This document shows positions 6,877-15,662 of a DNA stretch of 64,000 nt, in pieces. Source of the stretch: Streptomyces nodosus (GTDB taxonomy: Bacteria > Actinomycetota > Actinomycetes > Streptomycetales > Streptomycetaceae); NCBI RefSeq assembly GCF_008704995.1, contig NZ_CP023747.1, forward strand, positions 7,288,001 through 7,352,000, read 5' to 3'. The stretch's first letter is position 1. Each line of letters starts with the position of its first letter. A program made the translations under genes and the position numbers. The notes below the pieces were generated by a model. It saw only the letters and a program-made list of their open reading frames with translations, was not told where the DNA came from and did not search any database.

Positions 6877-9215
6877 TCACCCAGACCTCGTACCCCGTCG
6901 AGCCCTGGGCGCTGCGCGAGCGGGGGCTCCATCTGGACGTCCTCCCGCAGAGCGAGTCGGTGTTCGCGCTGTCCAACGGGCACGTCGGCTGGCGCGGCAA
7001 CCTCGACGAGGGGGAACCGCACGGGCTGCCGGGCACCTATCTCAACGGCGTCCACGAGATCCATCCGCTGCCCTACGCCGAGGCGGGATACGGCTACCCG
7101 GAGTCCGGGCAGACCGTCATCAATGTCACCAACGGCAAGATCATCCGCCTGCTGGTGGACGACGAGCCCTTCGATCTGCGCTACGGCCGGCTGCGCTCCC
7201 ATGAACGCGTCCTCGATCTGCGCGCCGGCACGCTCACCCGGACGTGCGAGTGGACCTCACCGGCGGGCACCACGGTCCGGGTGCGCTCCACCCGGCTGGT
7301 CTCCTTCACCCAGCGTGCCGTCGCCGCGGTCGCCTACGAGGTCGAGGCCGTCGGCGGACCGGCGCGGATCGTCGTGCAGTCGGAGCTGGTCGCCAACGAG
7401 CAGCTGCCGGGACACGACGGCGATCCGCGTGCCGCGGTGGTGCTCGAGGCGCCGCTGGAGGCGGAGGAGCACTTCGCCAAGAGCGGTCGGCTGCGGCTGG
7501 TGCACCGCACCCGCAGAAGCGGTCTGAGGGTCGGCGCCGCCGCCGGCCATGTCGTCGAGGGGCCCGACCCGACCACCACCGAGAGCGAGGCGGCCGGGGA
7601 CCTGGCCCGCCTCACCGTCACCTCGACCCTGGCGGCGGGGGAGCGGCTGCGGGTGGAGAAGGTCGTCTCCCACGGATGGTCCGGCACCCGTTCGCTGCCC
7701 GCGATGAGCGACCAGGTCGACGCCGCGCTGGCCGCCGCCGGCAGCGTGGGCTGGGCCGGTCTCGCCGCCGAGCAGCGCGCCTATCTGGACGCCTTCTGGG
7801 CGCGCTCGGACGTCGAGGTGGAGGGCGACGAGCAGATCCAGCAGGCGGTCCGCTTCGCCCTCTTCCATGTGCTGCAGGCCGGGGCGCGGGCCGAGCAGCG
7901 GGCGATCCCCGCCAAGGGGCTGACCGGCTCCGGCTACGACGGCCATGCGTTCTGGGACACCGAGATGTTCGTGCTGCCCCTGCTCACCTACACCTCGCCC
8001 GACGCGGTCGCCGAGGCCCTGCGGTGGCGGCAGAACACCCTGCCCGCCGCCCGGGCGCGCGCCGTCCAACTGGGGCTGCGCGGGGCCGCGTTCCCCTGGC
8101 GCACCATCGAGGGGGCGGAGGGCTCTGCGTACTGGCCGGCCGGCACCGCCGCGTTCCATGTGAACGCCGACATCGCGGACGCCGTGGTGCGGTACACGGC
8201 GGCCACCGGGGACGAGGGCTTCGAGCGTGACACCGGGGTCGAACTGCTGGTGGAGACGGCCCGATTGTGGCGTTCGCTCGGCCATCACGACCAGCACGGC
8301 GCCTTCCACCTCGACGGGATGACCGGCCCCGATGAGTACAGCGCGGTCGCGGACGACAACACCTACACCAATCTGATGGCCCGGGCGAACCTGCTGGCCG
8401 CGGCCGACGCCGTGGAACGCCATCCGCGGCGGGCCGCGGAACTGGCCGTGGGCGAGGAGGAGACGGCGGCATGGCGGGACGCCGCCGAGGCGATGCACAT
8501 CCCCTACAACCACGATCTGGGCGTGCATGAACAGCATGCCGGGTTCACCCGCTACCAGCGCTGGGACTTCGCCGCGACCCGTCCCGACCAGTACCCGCTG
8601 ATGCTGCACTTCCCGTACTTCGACCTCTACCGCAAGCAGGTGATCAAACAGGCCGACCTGGTGCTGGCGATGTACACCTGCGGCCCCCACTTCGACGCGG
8701 AGCACAAGGCGCGCAACTTCGCCTACTACGAGCCCCTCACCGTGCGGGACTCCTCGCTGTCCGCGTGCTGCCAGGCGGTCGTCGCGGCGGAGACGGGCCA
8801 TCTGGGGCTCGCCCACGACTATCTGCGCGAGGCCGCGCTGATGGATCTGGAGGACCTGGAGCACAACACCCGGGACGGTCTGCACATCGCGTCCCTCGCC
8901 GGTACCTGGATGGCGCTGGTGGCGGGCTTCGGGGGGCTGCGCCACCACGGGGAGAGCATCGGCTTCGCCCCGTGTCTGCCGGAGCGGCTGGGCGGTCTCG
9001 CCTTCACCCTGCAACTGCGGGGCCGCCGGCTGCGGGTGGAGATCGGCCGCGGCACGGCCACCTACACCCTGCTGACGGGGGAACCGCTGACCATCCACCA
9101 CCACGGCGTAGCGCTGGTGCTCGACGCGGACAAGCCGCACACCCTCGACATCCCGCCGAGGAGACCCCGCCCGGCCCCCGACCAGCCACCGCACCGCCGC
9201 CCCGACCGGGCGTGA
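6873..9215 (+). CDS. Glycoside hydrolase family 65 disaccharide phosphorylase
   Basis: The 780-aa protein has the usual GH65 layout: an N-terminal beta-sandwich (about 1-280, starting LSNGHVGWRGNLDE), an (alpha/alpha)6 barrel and a small C-terminal beta domain. Motifs include GYDGHAFWDTEMFVLP, RGAAFPWRTIEGAE and MTGPDEYSA, whose Glu is the expected general acid. Family members phosphorolyse maltose, trehalose, kojibiose or nigerose to beta-glucose 1-phosphate. The coupled upstream mutase strongly supports a phosphorylase rather than a hydrolase. Which disaccharide is used cannot be read from the sequence. It starts with GTG inside the stop of the upstream gene. A Pro/Arg-rich tail of about 25 residues looks dispensable. 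Confidence 0.92.
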   Translation: MITQTSYPVEPWALRERGLHLDVLPQSESVFALSNGHVGWRGNLDEGEPHGLPGTYLNGVHEIHPLPYAEAGYGYPESGQTVINVTNGKIIRLLVDDEPFDLRYGRLRSHERVLDLRAGTLTRTCEWTSPAGTTVRVRSTRLVSFTQRAVAAVAYEVEAVGGPARIVVQSELVANEQLPGHDGDPRAAVVLEAPLEAEEHFAKSGRLRLVHRTRRSGLRVGAAAGHVVEGPDPTTTESEAAGDLARLTVTSTLAAGERLRVEKVVSHGWSGTRSLPAMSDQVDAALAAAGSVGWAGLAAEQRAYLDAFWARSDVEVEGDEQIQQAVRFALFHVLQAGARAEQRAIPAKGLTGSGYDGHAFWDTEMFVLPLLTYTSPDAVAEALRWRQNTLPAARARAVQLGLRGAAFPWRTIEGAEGSAYWPAGTAAFHVNADIADAVVRYTAATGDEGFERDTGVELLVETARLWRSLGHHDQHGAFHLDGMTGPDEYSAVADDNTYTNLMARANLLAAADAVERHPRRAAELAVGEEETAAWRDAAEAMHIPYNHDLGVHEQHAGFTRYQRWDFAATRPDQYPLMLHFPYFDLYRKQVIKQADLVLAMYTCGPHFDAEHKARNFAYYEPLTVRDSSLSACCQAVVAAETGHLGLAHDYLREAALMDLEDLEHNTRDGLHIASLAGTWMALVAGFGGLRHHGESIGFAPCLPERLGGLAFTLQLRGRRLRVEIGRGTATYTLLTGEPLTIHHHGVALVLDADKPHTLDIPPRRPRPAPDQPPHRRPDRA

Positions 9216-9221
9216 CCCGGG

Positions 9222-9512
9222 TCAGCCGCCGGGTCCGGGCTCCTTCACCGGCAGGGCGGACCGCATCGTTCTGAGGGCGAGCAGCAGGACGCCGATATCG
9301 TCCAGATAGACCGGATCGGGCAGCAGGTCGGCCGGCAGCAGCAGATACAGGACCGCGCCCCAGAAGATCCAGCGGGGGCCGGTCGGCAGTCCGGCGCGGC
9401 GCAGGGCGCGCCGGGTGCGGACCAGCCGCAGCAGCAGGGCGAGCGCCACACCGAGGACCGCGGTCGCGCAGACCGCGGCGACGGCGATCACGGTCCAGGT
9501 CGTGGAGTCCAT
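9222..9512 (-). CDS. Small YkvA/DUF1232-like membrane protein
   Basis: The 96-aa protein has an N-terminal membrane helix (VIAVAAVCATAVLGVALALLL), a basic stretch, then WIFWGAVLYLLLPADLLPD followed by VYLDDIGVLLLALR. The latter is the DUF1232 signature. Function of the family is unknown. The stop codon is only six bases from the GH65 stop, so the two genes are convergent. Confidence 0.8.
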   Translation of the reverse strand: MDSTTWTVIAVAAVCATAVLGVALALLLRLVRTRRALRRAGLPTGPRWIFWGAVLYLLLPADLLPDPVYLDDIGVLLLALRTMRSALPVKEPGPGG

Positions 9513-9648
9513 GCACAGCTCCGGGCATTCGGGGTCGTTCTCATCCTACGGATGCCCGGCTCCGCGGTGGATCGTGCCCGGAGCGACCGGAATGCCCCGC
9601 ACGGGCGCGGTGCAGGCGACGGTGCCGCCCCGGTCCCGCCGCGGGCCG

Positions 9649-10035
9649 TCAGTGGCCGGCGCGTGCGGTGCTGCTCTCCAGCAGGGCCTGGCTGACCGCC
9701 CGTATGCTGCGGGCGATGTGCTGGAGCTGCATGACCTCGGCGGCGTACAGCCTGATGGTGTGCTCGATGACCGACTCGGGCAGACCCAGCGCGGGCAGCT
9801 CGGCCCGGGCCGTCTGCAGCGCGGTCCGGGCGACCCTGACCTCGTGCTGTACCTGGATCTGCGCATGCCGGGCGAGCAGGACGGGGTGCCGGATCAGGAT
9901 CGGATAGCTGGCGTAGCGGGCGGGCACCAGTTCGCGCAGCCACTTGGCCGCCGAGCGCTCCCAGTCGTAGCTGCCGGGCGTTTTGACCTGGCACGGCCAG
10001 TCCGCGCTGATCGGCGAGTACGTCGTCAAGGCCAT
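9649..10035 (-). CDS. Conserved hypothetical protein (128 aa)
   Basis: The protein starts MALTTYSPISADWPCQVKT and is largely alpha-helical after residue 40, with a long amphipathic C-terminal half (VIEHTIRLYAAEVMQLQHIA). I do not recognise a named domain. The ATG has GGAAG 8 nt upstream; an in-frame GTG three codons earlier lies inside that site and is less likely. The leader contains a strong hairpin and an AT-rich tract, both unusual for this DNA. Confidence 0.7.
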   Translation of the reverse strand: MALTTYSPISADWPCQVKTPGSYDWERSAAKWLRELVPARYASYPILIRHPVLLARHAQIQVQHEVRVARTALQTARAELPALGLPESVIEHTIRLYAAEVMQLQHIARSIRAVSQALLESSTARAGH

Positions 10036-10088
10036 GATGTTCACTTCCGGGTCATGTCGGCTCGGGGTGGTGAGGCAACGGGGCTGCT

Positions 10089-10108
10089 GAGGCCCGGAGT
10101 CGGGCCTC
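10089..10108 (-). repeat. 8-bp perfect hairpin in the leader of the 128-aa gene
   Basis: GAGGCCCG-GAGT-CGGGCCTC lies about 55 bp before the start codon at 10035 and downstream of the AT-rich tract at 10129-10142. If the tract is the promoter, the hairpin is in the 5' leader and could affect mRNA stability or translation, or be a protein-binding site. Confidence 0.4.
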
Positions 10109-10128
10109 GGGACACCACCCGGAAGAAG

Positions 10129-10142
10129 TATTTATATATACC
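10129..10142 (-). promoter_or_regulatory. AT-rich tract (TATATATAAATA), probable promoter core
   Basis: Twelve consecutive A/T bases stand out in roughly 70% GC DNA. On the minus strand TTGCCC lies about 16 nt upstream of TAAATA, a tolerable -35/-10 pair for the 128-aa gene. The rest of the gap 10036-10283 shows no gene. Confidence 0.4.
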
Positions 10143-10283
10143 TATGCGCAGGGCAAGGGCATGAAAAGTTTCAGCAGCACATCGGGGTGAAGATCCGGTG
10201 TGAGCGGGGTTCCGCGCTGGTGAAAGGGCGGCATCGCGTACGAATGGTCGCGGCTCCCGGGAGCGGCAACTCCGGCCGGGCGG

Positions 10284-11207
10284 TCAGTCCTTGAGGAAGA
10301 ACCGGTGCTGGTCGGCGATCTGCTCGTACTCCTCGAGGCGGGCCTGGGTCCGCCCCGGATCCGCGTCGGTCATGGCCTGGAGCAGCGCCGCGGCCATCAG
10401 CCCGGGGGCGGCGTACGAGTCGAAGACCAGACGGGAGCCGGTGCCCGTGGCGAAGACGACATCGGCCTCCTCGGCGAGCGGCCCCAGCCCCAGATCCGTG
10501 ATCAGCGCGACCTTGAGCCCCGCCTCGCGGGCGACCCGCACCACGTTCAGGGTCTCCTGGGCGTGCCGCGGCATCCCGAACGCCAGGACCCAGCTGCCGC
10601 CCGCCTCCCGTGACTGGAGCAGGGCGTCATAGGCGACGCTGCCGCCCCGCGTCACCAGCCGCACATCCGGGTGGATGCGCCGGGCCCCGTAGGCGAAGTA
10701 CTCGGCGAGCGAACCGGAGATCCTCAGGCCCAGCACCGTCAGCGGCGCCGACCGGGACAGTGCCCGGCCGAGGCGGATCACCTGGTCGGGGTCGGCGAAG
10801 TCCCGCCGCAGGTTCTCCAGGTTCTGGATCTCATGGTCCACGGCCGCCTGCAGTTCGTTGCAGCGCTCCTCGGCCGGCGTGCCGGGGCTGCTGCCCCGGG
10901 TGCCCAGGGCGATCGACTGGAGCTTCTCCCGCAGCGCGGGGTAGCCGCTGAAGCCGACGGCCGCGGCGAAGCGGGTCACCGAGGGCTGGCTGACGCCCGC
11001 CCGCTCGGCCAGGTCCGTGATGGACAGGTACGCCGCCTCGGTGATGTGCTCGATCAGGAACTGGGCGATCCGGCGATGCCCGGGCGACAGCCGTTGACCG
11101 TCGAACATCTCTCTGAGCCGGGATGCCGGCGAGGCGACCGTCACCGGGACGGTTCTGCCGGCCGTGATCGCGGATGCCTGCGCGCGGGCCTGCTGCGGCG
11201 ATGGCAC
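10284..11207 (-). CDS. RpiR/MurR-family transcriptional regulator (HTH + SIS domain)
   Basis: The 307-aa protein has an N-terminal HTH_6 domain (about 30-105; SITDLAERAGVSQPSVTRF) and a C-terminal SIS sugar-phosphate-binding domain (about 130-275; VLGLRISGSLAEYFAYG). Such proteins bind promoter DNA and respond to phosphosugars or related metabolites. No sugar-catabolic gene is directly beside it; the nearest is the GH65 pair about 1 kb away, so a link is possible but unproven. The gap to the next gene (11208-11420) holds the divergent promoters but no recognised operator. Confidence 0.9.
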   Translation of the reverse strand: MPSPQQARAQASAITAGRTVPVTVASPASRLREMFDGQRLSPGHRRIAQFLIEHITEAAYLSITDLAERAGVSQPSVTRFAAAVGFSGYPALREKLQSIALGTRGSSPGTPAEERCNELQAAVDHEIQNLENLRRDFADPDQVIRLGRALSRSAPLTVLGLRISGSLAEYFAYGARRIHPDVRLVTRGGSVAYDALLQSREAGGSWVLAFGMPRHAQETLNVVRVAREAGLKVALITDLGLGPLAEEADVVFATGTGSRLVFDSYAAPGLMAAALLQAMTDADPGRTQARLEEYEQIADQHRFFLKD

Positions 11208-11420
11208 CGGACCTCCTTCTCCATGTGCCCGGGAGATGACCCGGAAATTTCAACATAGCCCACGGACCCGCACCGGCCAGGGGTTCTCGGCCGCCCGGTA
11301 CGAGGGGCGGGCAACGGGCCGCGCCCCGACAGGCGGGCCCGTCGCTCCGGCCGTACCGTCGTGCACGGGGGTGGCGCGGACGGGTACGCCCGTGCCGGTC
11401 GTCCGAGGAGAGGAGTGGCC

Positions 11421-11810
11421 GTGAACACGCCCCTGTCGCACACACTGCCCGTAGAGGTGGTGGTCAGTGACTGTTCCGCCGCGGATGCCGGGAGCCTGTT
11501 CGCCGAGCTCTGCCGGCGCTTCGGTTCGGACCGCGCCGCCGACGAGACACCGCACGAGTCCGCCGGAGCCCGCCCCACCATCTGGGCCGGGACCTTCGAC
11601 ACCTCGGTCGCGCACGGCACGGCCGGGCCCATGGCGTCGTCACCGCCGCTGTCGGGTCCGGTGAAGGCGGAACTGCAGGGTGAGCCCCTTGCGGTGGAGC
11701 GCCTGCGACACGCCCTGGACGAGATGTTCCTGGTCCGCCAGCTGGGCGTGGTCGCGGGAGACCAGGAGGTCGATGTGGAGCTGCGACTGGAGAGCCGCCC
11801 GCGGACCTGA
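11421..11810 (+). CDS. Conserved hypothetical protein (129 aa)
   Basis: A GTG start is chosen because GAGGAGAGGAG precedes it at about 5 nt. The protein begins MNTPLSHTLPVEVVVSDCSA, shows alternating beta and alpha segments and ends EVDVELRLESRPRT. I see no catalytic motif and no membrane helix, so it is probably a small cytoplasmic protein. It converges on the ATP-grasp gene. Role unknown. Confidence 0.65.
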   Translation: MNTPLSHTLPVEVVVSDCSAADAGSLFAELCRRFGSDRAADETPHESAGARPTIWAGTFDTSVAHGTAGPMASSPPLSGPVKAELQGEPLAVERLRHALDEMFLVRQLGVVAGDQEVDVELRLESRPRT

Positions 11811-11840
11811 GAACACGGGTGGAGAGGGCTTCCGGAGGCG

Positions 11841-12677
11841 TCAGGCGCCGGGCCGGGCCTCAAGGCACCGGTGGAGCGAGGCCGTCATCGCGGAGACGAA
11901 GGCGTCCCGGGTGCGGTCCGGGACCAGGTCGAGGGAGAGATAGGGGTTGAGGTCCTCCAGCTCGACCAGCAGTAGCCCGCCGTCCCGGGTACGGCAGGCG
12001 TCCACCCGCTGGATGCCGTGGTCCAGGGTGTTCCAGTCGACGAAGCGCCGCGCGAACGCCAGGTCCGCCTCCGTGGAGTCATAGGGTTCCAGGACCCAGC
12101 GCCGCTCGGGGTCGGGGGCGTGGAGGGCGTACTGGAAGGCGTCGTCGACGTAGTAGAACGACACCTCGTAGCGGAAGTCGATGCGCGGCTGGACCAGGAT
12201 GCCGTCCCAGTCCAGATCCTTCAGCTCGTCCCGGGGCACATAGCGCAGGCCGATGGAGTCCGCTCCGGCCCTGGGCTTGACCGCGTAGGTGTCGGTGTCG
12301 GGCAGCCGGTCCAGGTCCCCGGGCCGGTCCGCGGTGGGTATCACGGGATGCCCCGCCGCGGTCAGATCCAGCAGGTACTGCTTGCCTGCCATGTCGCCCC
12401 GGCCGGTCAGCGAGTTGTACACACGGGTGCCTCGCGCCGCGGCCCGGGCGCGGAAGGCGTCGTACTGCGCCTGGTGACGGAGCACGGGCCCGCTGTTGCG
12501 CACCACCACGGCGTCGAAGCCGTCCATCAGCGGCTCCGCGTCCAGCGGATGGCACAGGGCGAGGTCGAAGTCCGCGCGCAGCCGGGAGGTGAGGTCGATG
12601 TCCTCGTCGCAGTAGCGCCGCCCGCGGGCCGGGTAGGCGAGGTCGGTCACATACAGCAGACGGGGACGGACGGGCAT
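11841..12677 (-). CDS. ATP-grasp family ligase-like protein
   Basis: The 278-aa protein has the ATP-grasp pattern: an N-terminal Rossmann-like part, a nucleotide-binding Lys (DTYAVKPRAGADS), acidic residues for adenine contact, and metal ligands near the C-terminus (QRVDACR and LVELEDLNPYLSL, the E-x-x-N type). These enzymes form amide bonds through an acyl phosphate. The start is fixed by GAGGAGAAG before the ATG; an upstream continuous reading lacks this. The two substrates are unknown, and no peptide or amino-acid gene is adjacent. Confidence 0.8.
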   Translation of the reverse strand: MPVRPRLLYVTDLAYPARGRRYCDEDIDLTSRLRADFDLALCHPLDAEPLMDGFDAVVVRNSGPVLRHQAQYDAFRARAAARGTRVYNSLTGRGDMAGKQYLLDLTAAGHPVIPTADRPGDLDRLPDTDTYAVKPRAGADSIGLRYVPRDELKDLDWDGILVQPRIDFRYEVSFYYVDDAFQYALHAPDPERRWVLEPYDSTEADLAFARRFVDWNTLDHGIQRVDACRTRDGGLLLVELEDLNPYLSLDLVPDRTRDAFVSAMTASLHRCLEARPGA

Positions 12678-12820
12678 CTCTTCTCCTCGGTCGGTGGCCT
12701 GGCCACCGGATCCATGGTCCGGGCTCGAACGATCCTGCCGGAGACCGGCCATGGGGTGCACGGCGGAACCTGGTCGCGTGGAGGATAACGAAGCCGGTGG
12801 CGCGGTCCGTCGGCGGCCGG

Positions 12821-12856
12821 GGTGTGCGTGCCCCGGCCGGGCGGGGCACGCACACC
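12821..12856. repeat. 14-bp perfect inverted repeat between divergent genes
   Basis: GGTGTGCGTGCCCC and its exact complement GGGGCACGCACACC are separated by 8 nt. The repeat lies about 65 bp before the aldo/keto reductase start and 144 bp before the divergent ATP-grasp start. That position suits an operator or cruciform-like element better than a terminator. Confidence 0.55.
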
Positions 12857-12920
12857 GGGGTGCGGCGCGCACGTCGAGGTGTGCCGTGTGACGGGCGGGT
12901 GGGGATGACAGACTGATCAC

Positions 12921-13904
12921 ATGGAAGAGCGAGAATTCAGCAGGTCGGGACAGCATGCGTCGGTCGTCGGCCTGGGCACCTGGCAACTGGGCGCGGACTG
13001 GGGCGACGTCGACGACAAGGACGCCCACAAGGTGCTGGAGGCGGCCGCCGAGTCGGGGGTGACCTTCTTCGACACCGCCGATGTGTACGGGGACGGGCGC
13101 AGCGAGCAGACCATCGCCGCCTTCCTGCTCGGCAGGCCCGATCTCCATGTGCTGGTGGCGACCAAGATGGGCCGCCGGGTCGACCAGCTCCCGCAGAACT
13201 ACGTCCTGGACAACTTCCGTGCCTGGAACGACCGTTCACGGCGCAACCTGGGTGTCGACCGCATCGATCTGGTCCAGCTGCACTGCCCGCCGACGCCCGT
13301 CTACTCCTCCGACGAGGTGTACGACGCCCTCGACACCCTGGTCGAGGAGGGCCGTATCGCCGCCTACGGCGTCAGCGTGGAGACCTGCGAGGAGGCGCTG
13401 ACCGCGATCGCGCGCCCGAATGTGGCGAGCGTGCAGATCATCCTCAACCCGTTCCGCATGAAGCCGCTGCGGGAGGTCCTCCCGGCCGCGCGGGAGGCCG
13501 GGGTGGGCATCATCGCCCGGGTGCCGCTGGCCTCCGGACTGCTGTCGGGCAAGTACACCAAGGACACGGTCTTCGCCGCGAACGACCACCGCTCGTTCAA
13601 CCGGCACGGCGAGGCATTCGACCAGGGGGAGACCTTCTCCGGCGTCGACTTCGCCACCGGAGTGGAGGCGGCCGCGGAGTTCGCCGCGCTCGCCCCGGAG
13701 GGCTTCACCCCGGCACAGCTGGCGCTGGCCTGGATCGTCCAGCAGCCCGGCGTCACCACGGTGATCCCCGGTGCCCGCTCCGCGGACCAGGCACGCGCCA
13801 ACGCGGCGGTCGCCAAGCTGCCCGCGCTGCCGCAGGGGACCCTCGACGCGATCCAGGACCTCTACGACCGGCGGATCAAGGAGCAGGTCGAGGGACGCTG
13901 GTAG
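12921..13904 (+). CDS. Aldo/keto reductase
   Basis: The 327-aa TIM-barrel enzyme shows the full catalytic tetrad: Asp and Tyr in FFDTADVYG, Lys in VLVATKMG and His in LVQLHCPP. The C-terminal NADPH site (TTVIPGARSADQARANA) is typical of AKR families that reduce aldehydes and ketones. CAGACT at 12909-12914 is a fair -10 box only 6 nt before the ATG, so the mRNA may be leaderless. Physiological substrate unknown. A good hairpin follows the stop. Confidence 0.93.
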   Translation: MEEREFSRSGQHASVVGLGTWQLGADWGDVDDKDAHKVLEAAAESGVTFFDTADVYGDGRSEQTIAAFLLGRPDLHVLVATKMGRRVDQLPQNYVLDNFRAWNDRSRRNLGVDRIDLVQLHCPPTPVYSSDEVYDALDTLVEEGRIAAYGVSVETCEEALTAIARPNVASVQIILNPFRMKPLREVLPAAREAGVGIIARVPLASGLLSGKYTKDTVFAANDHRSFNRHGEAFDQGETFSGVDFATGVEAAAEFAALAPEGFTPAQLALAWIVQQPGVTTVIPGARSADQARANAAVAKLPALPQGTLDAIQDLYDRRIKEQVEGRW

Positions 13905-13918
13905 GTTCCCCGGAAGTC

Positions 13919-13948
13919 GGCCGGTCGGCGGGACGCCCCCGACCGGTC
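13919..13948. terminator. Terminator hairpin between convergent genes
   Basis: A stem of about 13 bp, with one G-T wobble and one mismatch (GGCCGGTCGGCGG against CCCCCGACCGGTC), follows the aldo/keto reductase and faces the minus-strand gene ending at 14008. Confidence 0.55.
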
Positions 13949-14007
13949 ACCTCCGGCGGCAGCACCTCGGCCCTTCGCCCCGCCGGTGGGCCGGGCCGGT
14001 GGATCCG

Positions 14008-14331
14008 TCAGGCCGTCAGACCGTGGGCGGAGCGTGAGGTGCGGGAGGTGCCCGATCCGGCGGTCCGGCCGCGCGGCGTCCCGGGGCCGGCGGCCCGCAC
14101 CCGGTAGGTGGTCTTGGACCGGTCCACCACCGGATCGCCGAGCACCAGATGCCCGGCCGCGTACAGTGCGTCGCACTCGTCGGTGGGCAGCGCCATATGA
14201 CGGCCGCGGGGCCGCAGACAGCCCCAGCGGCGCCGCCCGTTGGCATGCACCATCAGGAAGACCGGTACGCGCGGATCCGTGATCAGACGCAGCACTTCGG
14301 CGGCGCCGGAACTCAGCCGAGAGCGCGTCAT
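14008..14331 (-). CDS. Conserved hypothetical protein (107 aa)
   Basis: Starts MTRSRLSSGAAEVLRLITD, continues with a beta-rich segment (PVFLMVHANGRRRWGCLRPRG) and a helical middle (MALPTDECDALYAAGHLVLG), and ends in a Gly/Thr/Arg-rich tail. No named domain is recognised. AAAGG about 10 nt before the ATG is a weak ribosome-binding site. The leader has a 7-bp hairpin (CGGGCGG / CCGCCCG, 14354-14374). The gap 14332-14545 has no other gene. Confidence 0.65.
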   Translation of the reverse strand: MTRSRLSSGAAEVLRLITDPRVPVFLMVHANGRRRWGCLRPRGRHMALPTDECDALYAAGHLVLGDPVVDRSKTTYRVRAAGPGTPRGRTAGSGTSRTSRSAHGLTA

Positions 14332-14545
14332 GGTCGGTCAGCCTTTCGGAACACGGGCGGAAACCTCCCGCCCGCGAGCATGATCTTCACCCCGCATTGT
14401 TGCCGAGGGTACCGACATGCGCATCCACCTTGCCGTGATGCCCTCCGTTGTCCGGAGTTGGACCCCGGGCGATGTGACGACCTTCACCCCCGATGTGGCG
14501 GTAAGTGGCCTCTTCCGCAGGGGAGCAGGAGGCGGGCGAGATCGC

Positions 14546-15505
14546 TCACCTCGGTCCGAACCGCTCCGCCCACCCCATGAGGTCCGCCACCGTGGTATTG
14601 CCTCCGCACACCACCAGACCCAGCCGGGCCCCGTCGCCGACCCGCTCGCGCACCCGGCGGGCCGCGGGCAGCAGACAGCCCGCCGCGGGCTCGGCCCACA
14701 CCTTGGCGTGCTCGGCGAGTTCGAGGCTGCCGCGCACCGCCTCCGCGTCCGGGACCACCAGGACCTCGGTGACGAGGGCCGACACATGGTCGTACGTCAG
14801 CCGGGAGACGGACGGCGCGCTGAGCGTGGTCACCACCGAGGACAGCTCCACCGGCAGCGGCCCGCCCGCCGCCAGCGCCCGGGACATGGCCTCGGCGCCC
14901 TCGGTCTCCACACCCCAGACCCGGACCCCGGGCCGCAGCGCGTGCAGGGCCGCCGCCACCCCGGAGATCAGCCCGCCACCGCCGACGCTCACCAGTACGT
15001 CCGTCAACTCGCCCGCGTCCTCGGCGAGTTCCAGACCCACGGTGCCCTGCCCCGCGACCAGCACCGCATCGTCGAAGGGATGCACCAGGGTCAGGCCCTC
15101 GTCCCGCAGCCGCCCGGTGAGCGCGAACGCCTCGTCCATCCCGTCCGTGAGCCGCAGCGTCGCACCCGTGGCCTCCACCAGCTCCACGGACCGTGCGGGC
15201 GCCGTCCTGGGCATCACCACCGTCGCCTTCACCTCCAGCGCGGCGGCCATCACGGCGAGCGCGATCCCATGGTTGCCGCCGCTGACGGCCACCACCCCGG
15301 CCGCCCGCTCTCCCTCGCTCAGCGCCAGCAGCCGTGCCGTGGCACCGCGCGCCTTGAAGGACCCGGTCCGCTGGAGCAGTTCCAGCTTGGCGGTCACCGG
15401 CACACCGAGCAGCGCGGAGAGGCCCGGGCTCTCCACCGTGGGTGTCCGCACGATATGCCCGGCGATCCGCTCCCCGGCCGCCCGAATGTCCGCGATCCCG
15501 ATCAA
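14546..15505 (-). CDS. Threonine/serine dehydratase-like PLP enzyme
   Basis: The 319-aa protein is a fold-type II PLP enzyme: PLP Lys in TGSFKARGA, phosphate-binding SGGNHGIALA, and the glycine loop VSVGGGGLISG. It lacks the C-terminal ACT-like domain of biosynthetic IlvA, so it resembles catabolic threonine dehydratase or serine racemase-type proteins. The start is TTG, preceded by GGGAGG about 9 nt upstream. It is divergent from the universal stress protein gene. Threonine/serine deamination is likely; racemase activity cannot be excluded. Confidence 0.88.
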   Translation of the reverse strand: MIGIADIRAAGERIAGHIVRTPTVESPGLSALLGVPVTAKLELLQRTGSFKARGATARLLALSEGERAAGVVAVSGGNHGIALAVMAAALEVKATVVMPRTAPARSVELVEATGATLRLTDGMDEAFALTGRLRDEGLTLVHPFDDAVLVAGQGTVGLELAEDAGELTDVLVSVGGGGLISGVAAALHALRPGVRVWGVETEGAEAMSRALAAGGPLPVELSSVVTTLSAPSVSRLTYDHVSALVTEVLVVPDAEAVRGSLELAEHAKVWAEPAAGCLLPAARRVRERVGDGARLGLVVCGGNTTVADLMGWAERFGPR

Positions 15506-15662
15506 CGCCCCTACCTCCCAGAACAGTTCCGTTCAGCACGACACGGCTGTCACGCCGTCCCCACCCTCCGGCAGCCGCGGGCCTCGCTGCAAGGGCCCGG
15601 GGCCGGCCGGCGGGCCGGTCGGTAGCCTGTGATCACCGGAGCACGAACAGGGAGGCAGACGT

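Noticed and set aside
13230..13243. GAAC-GACC-GTTC, resembling a LexA box
   Set aside because: It lies inside the aldo/keto reductase coding region and not near a promoter.
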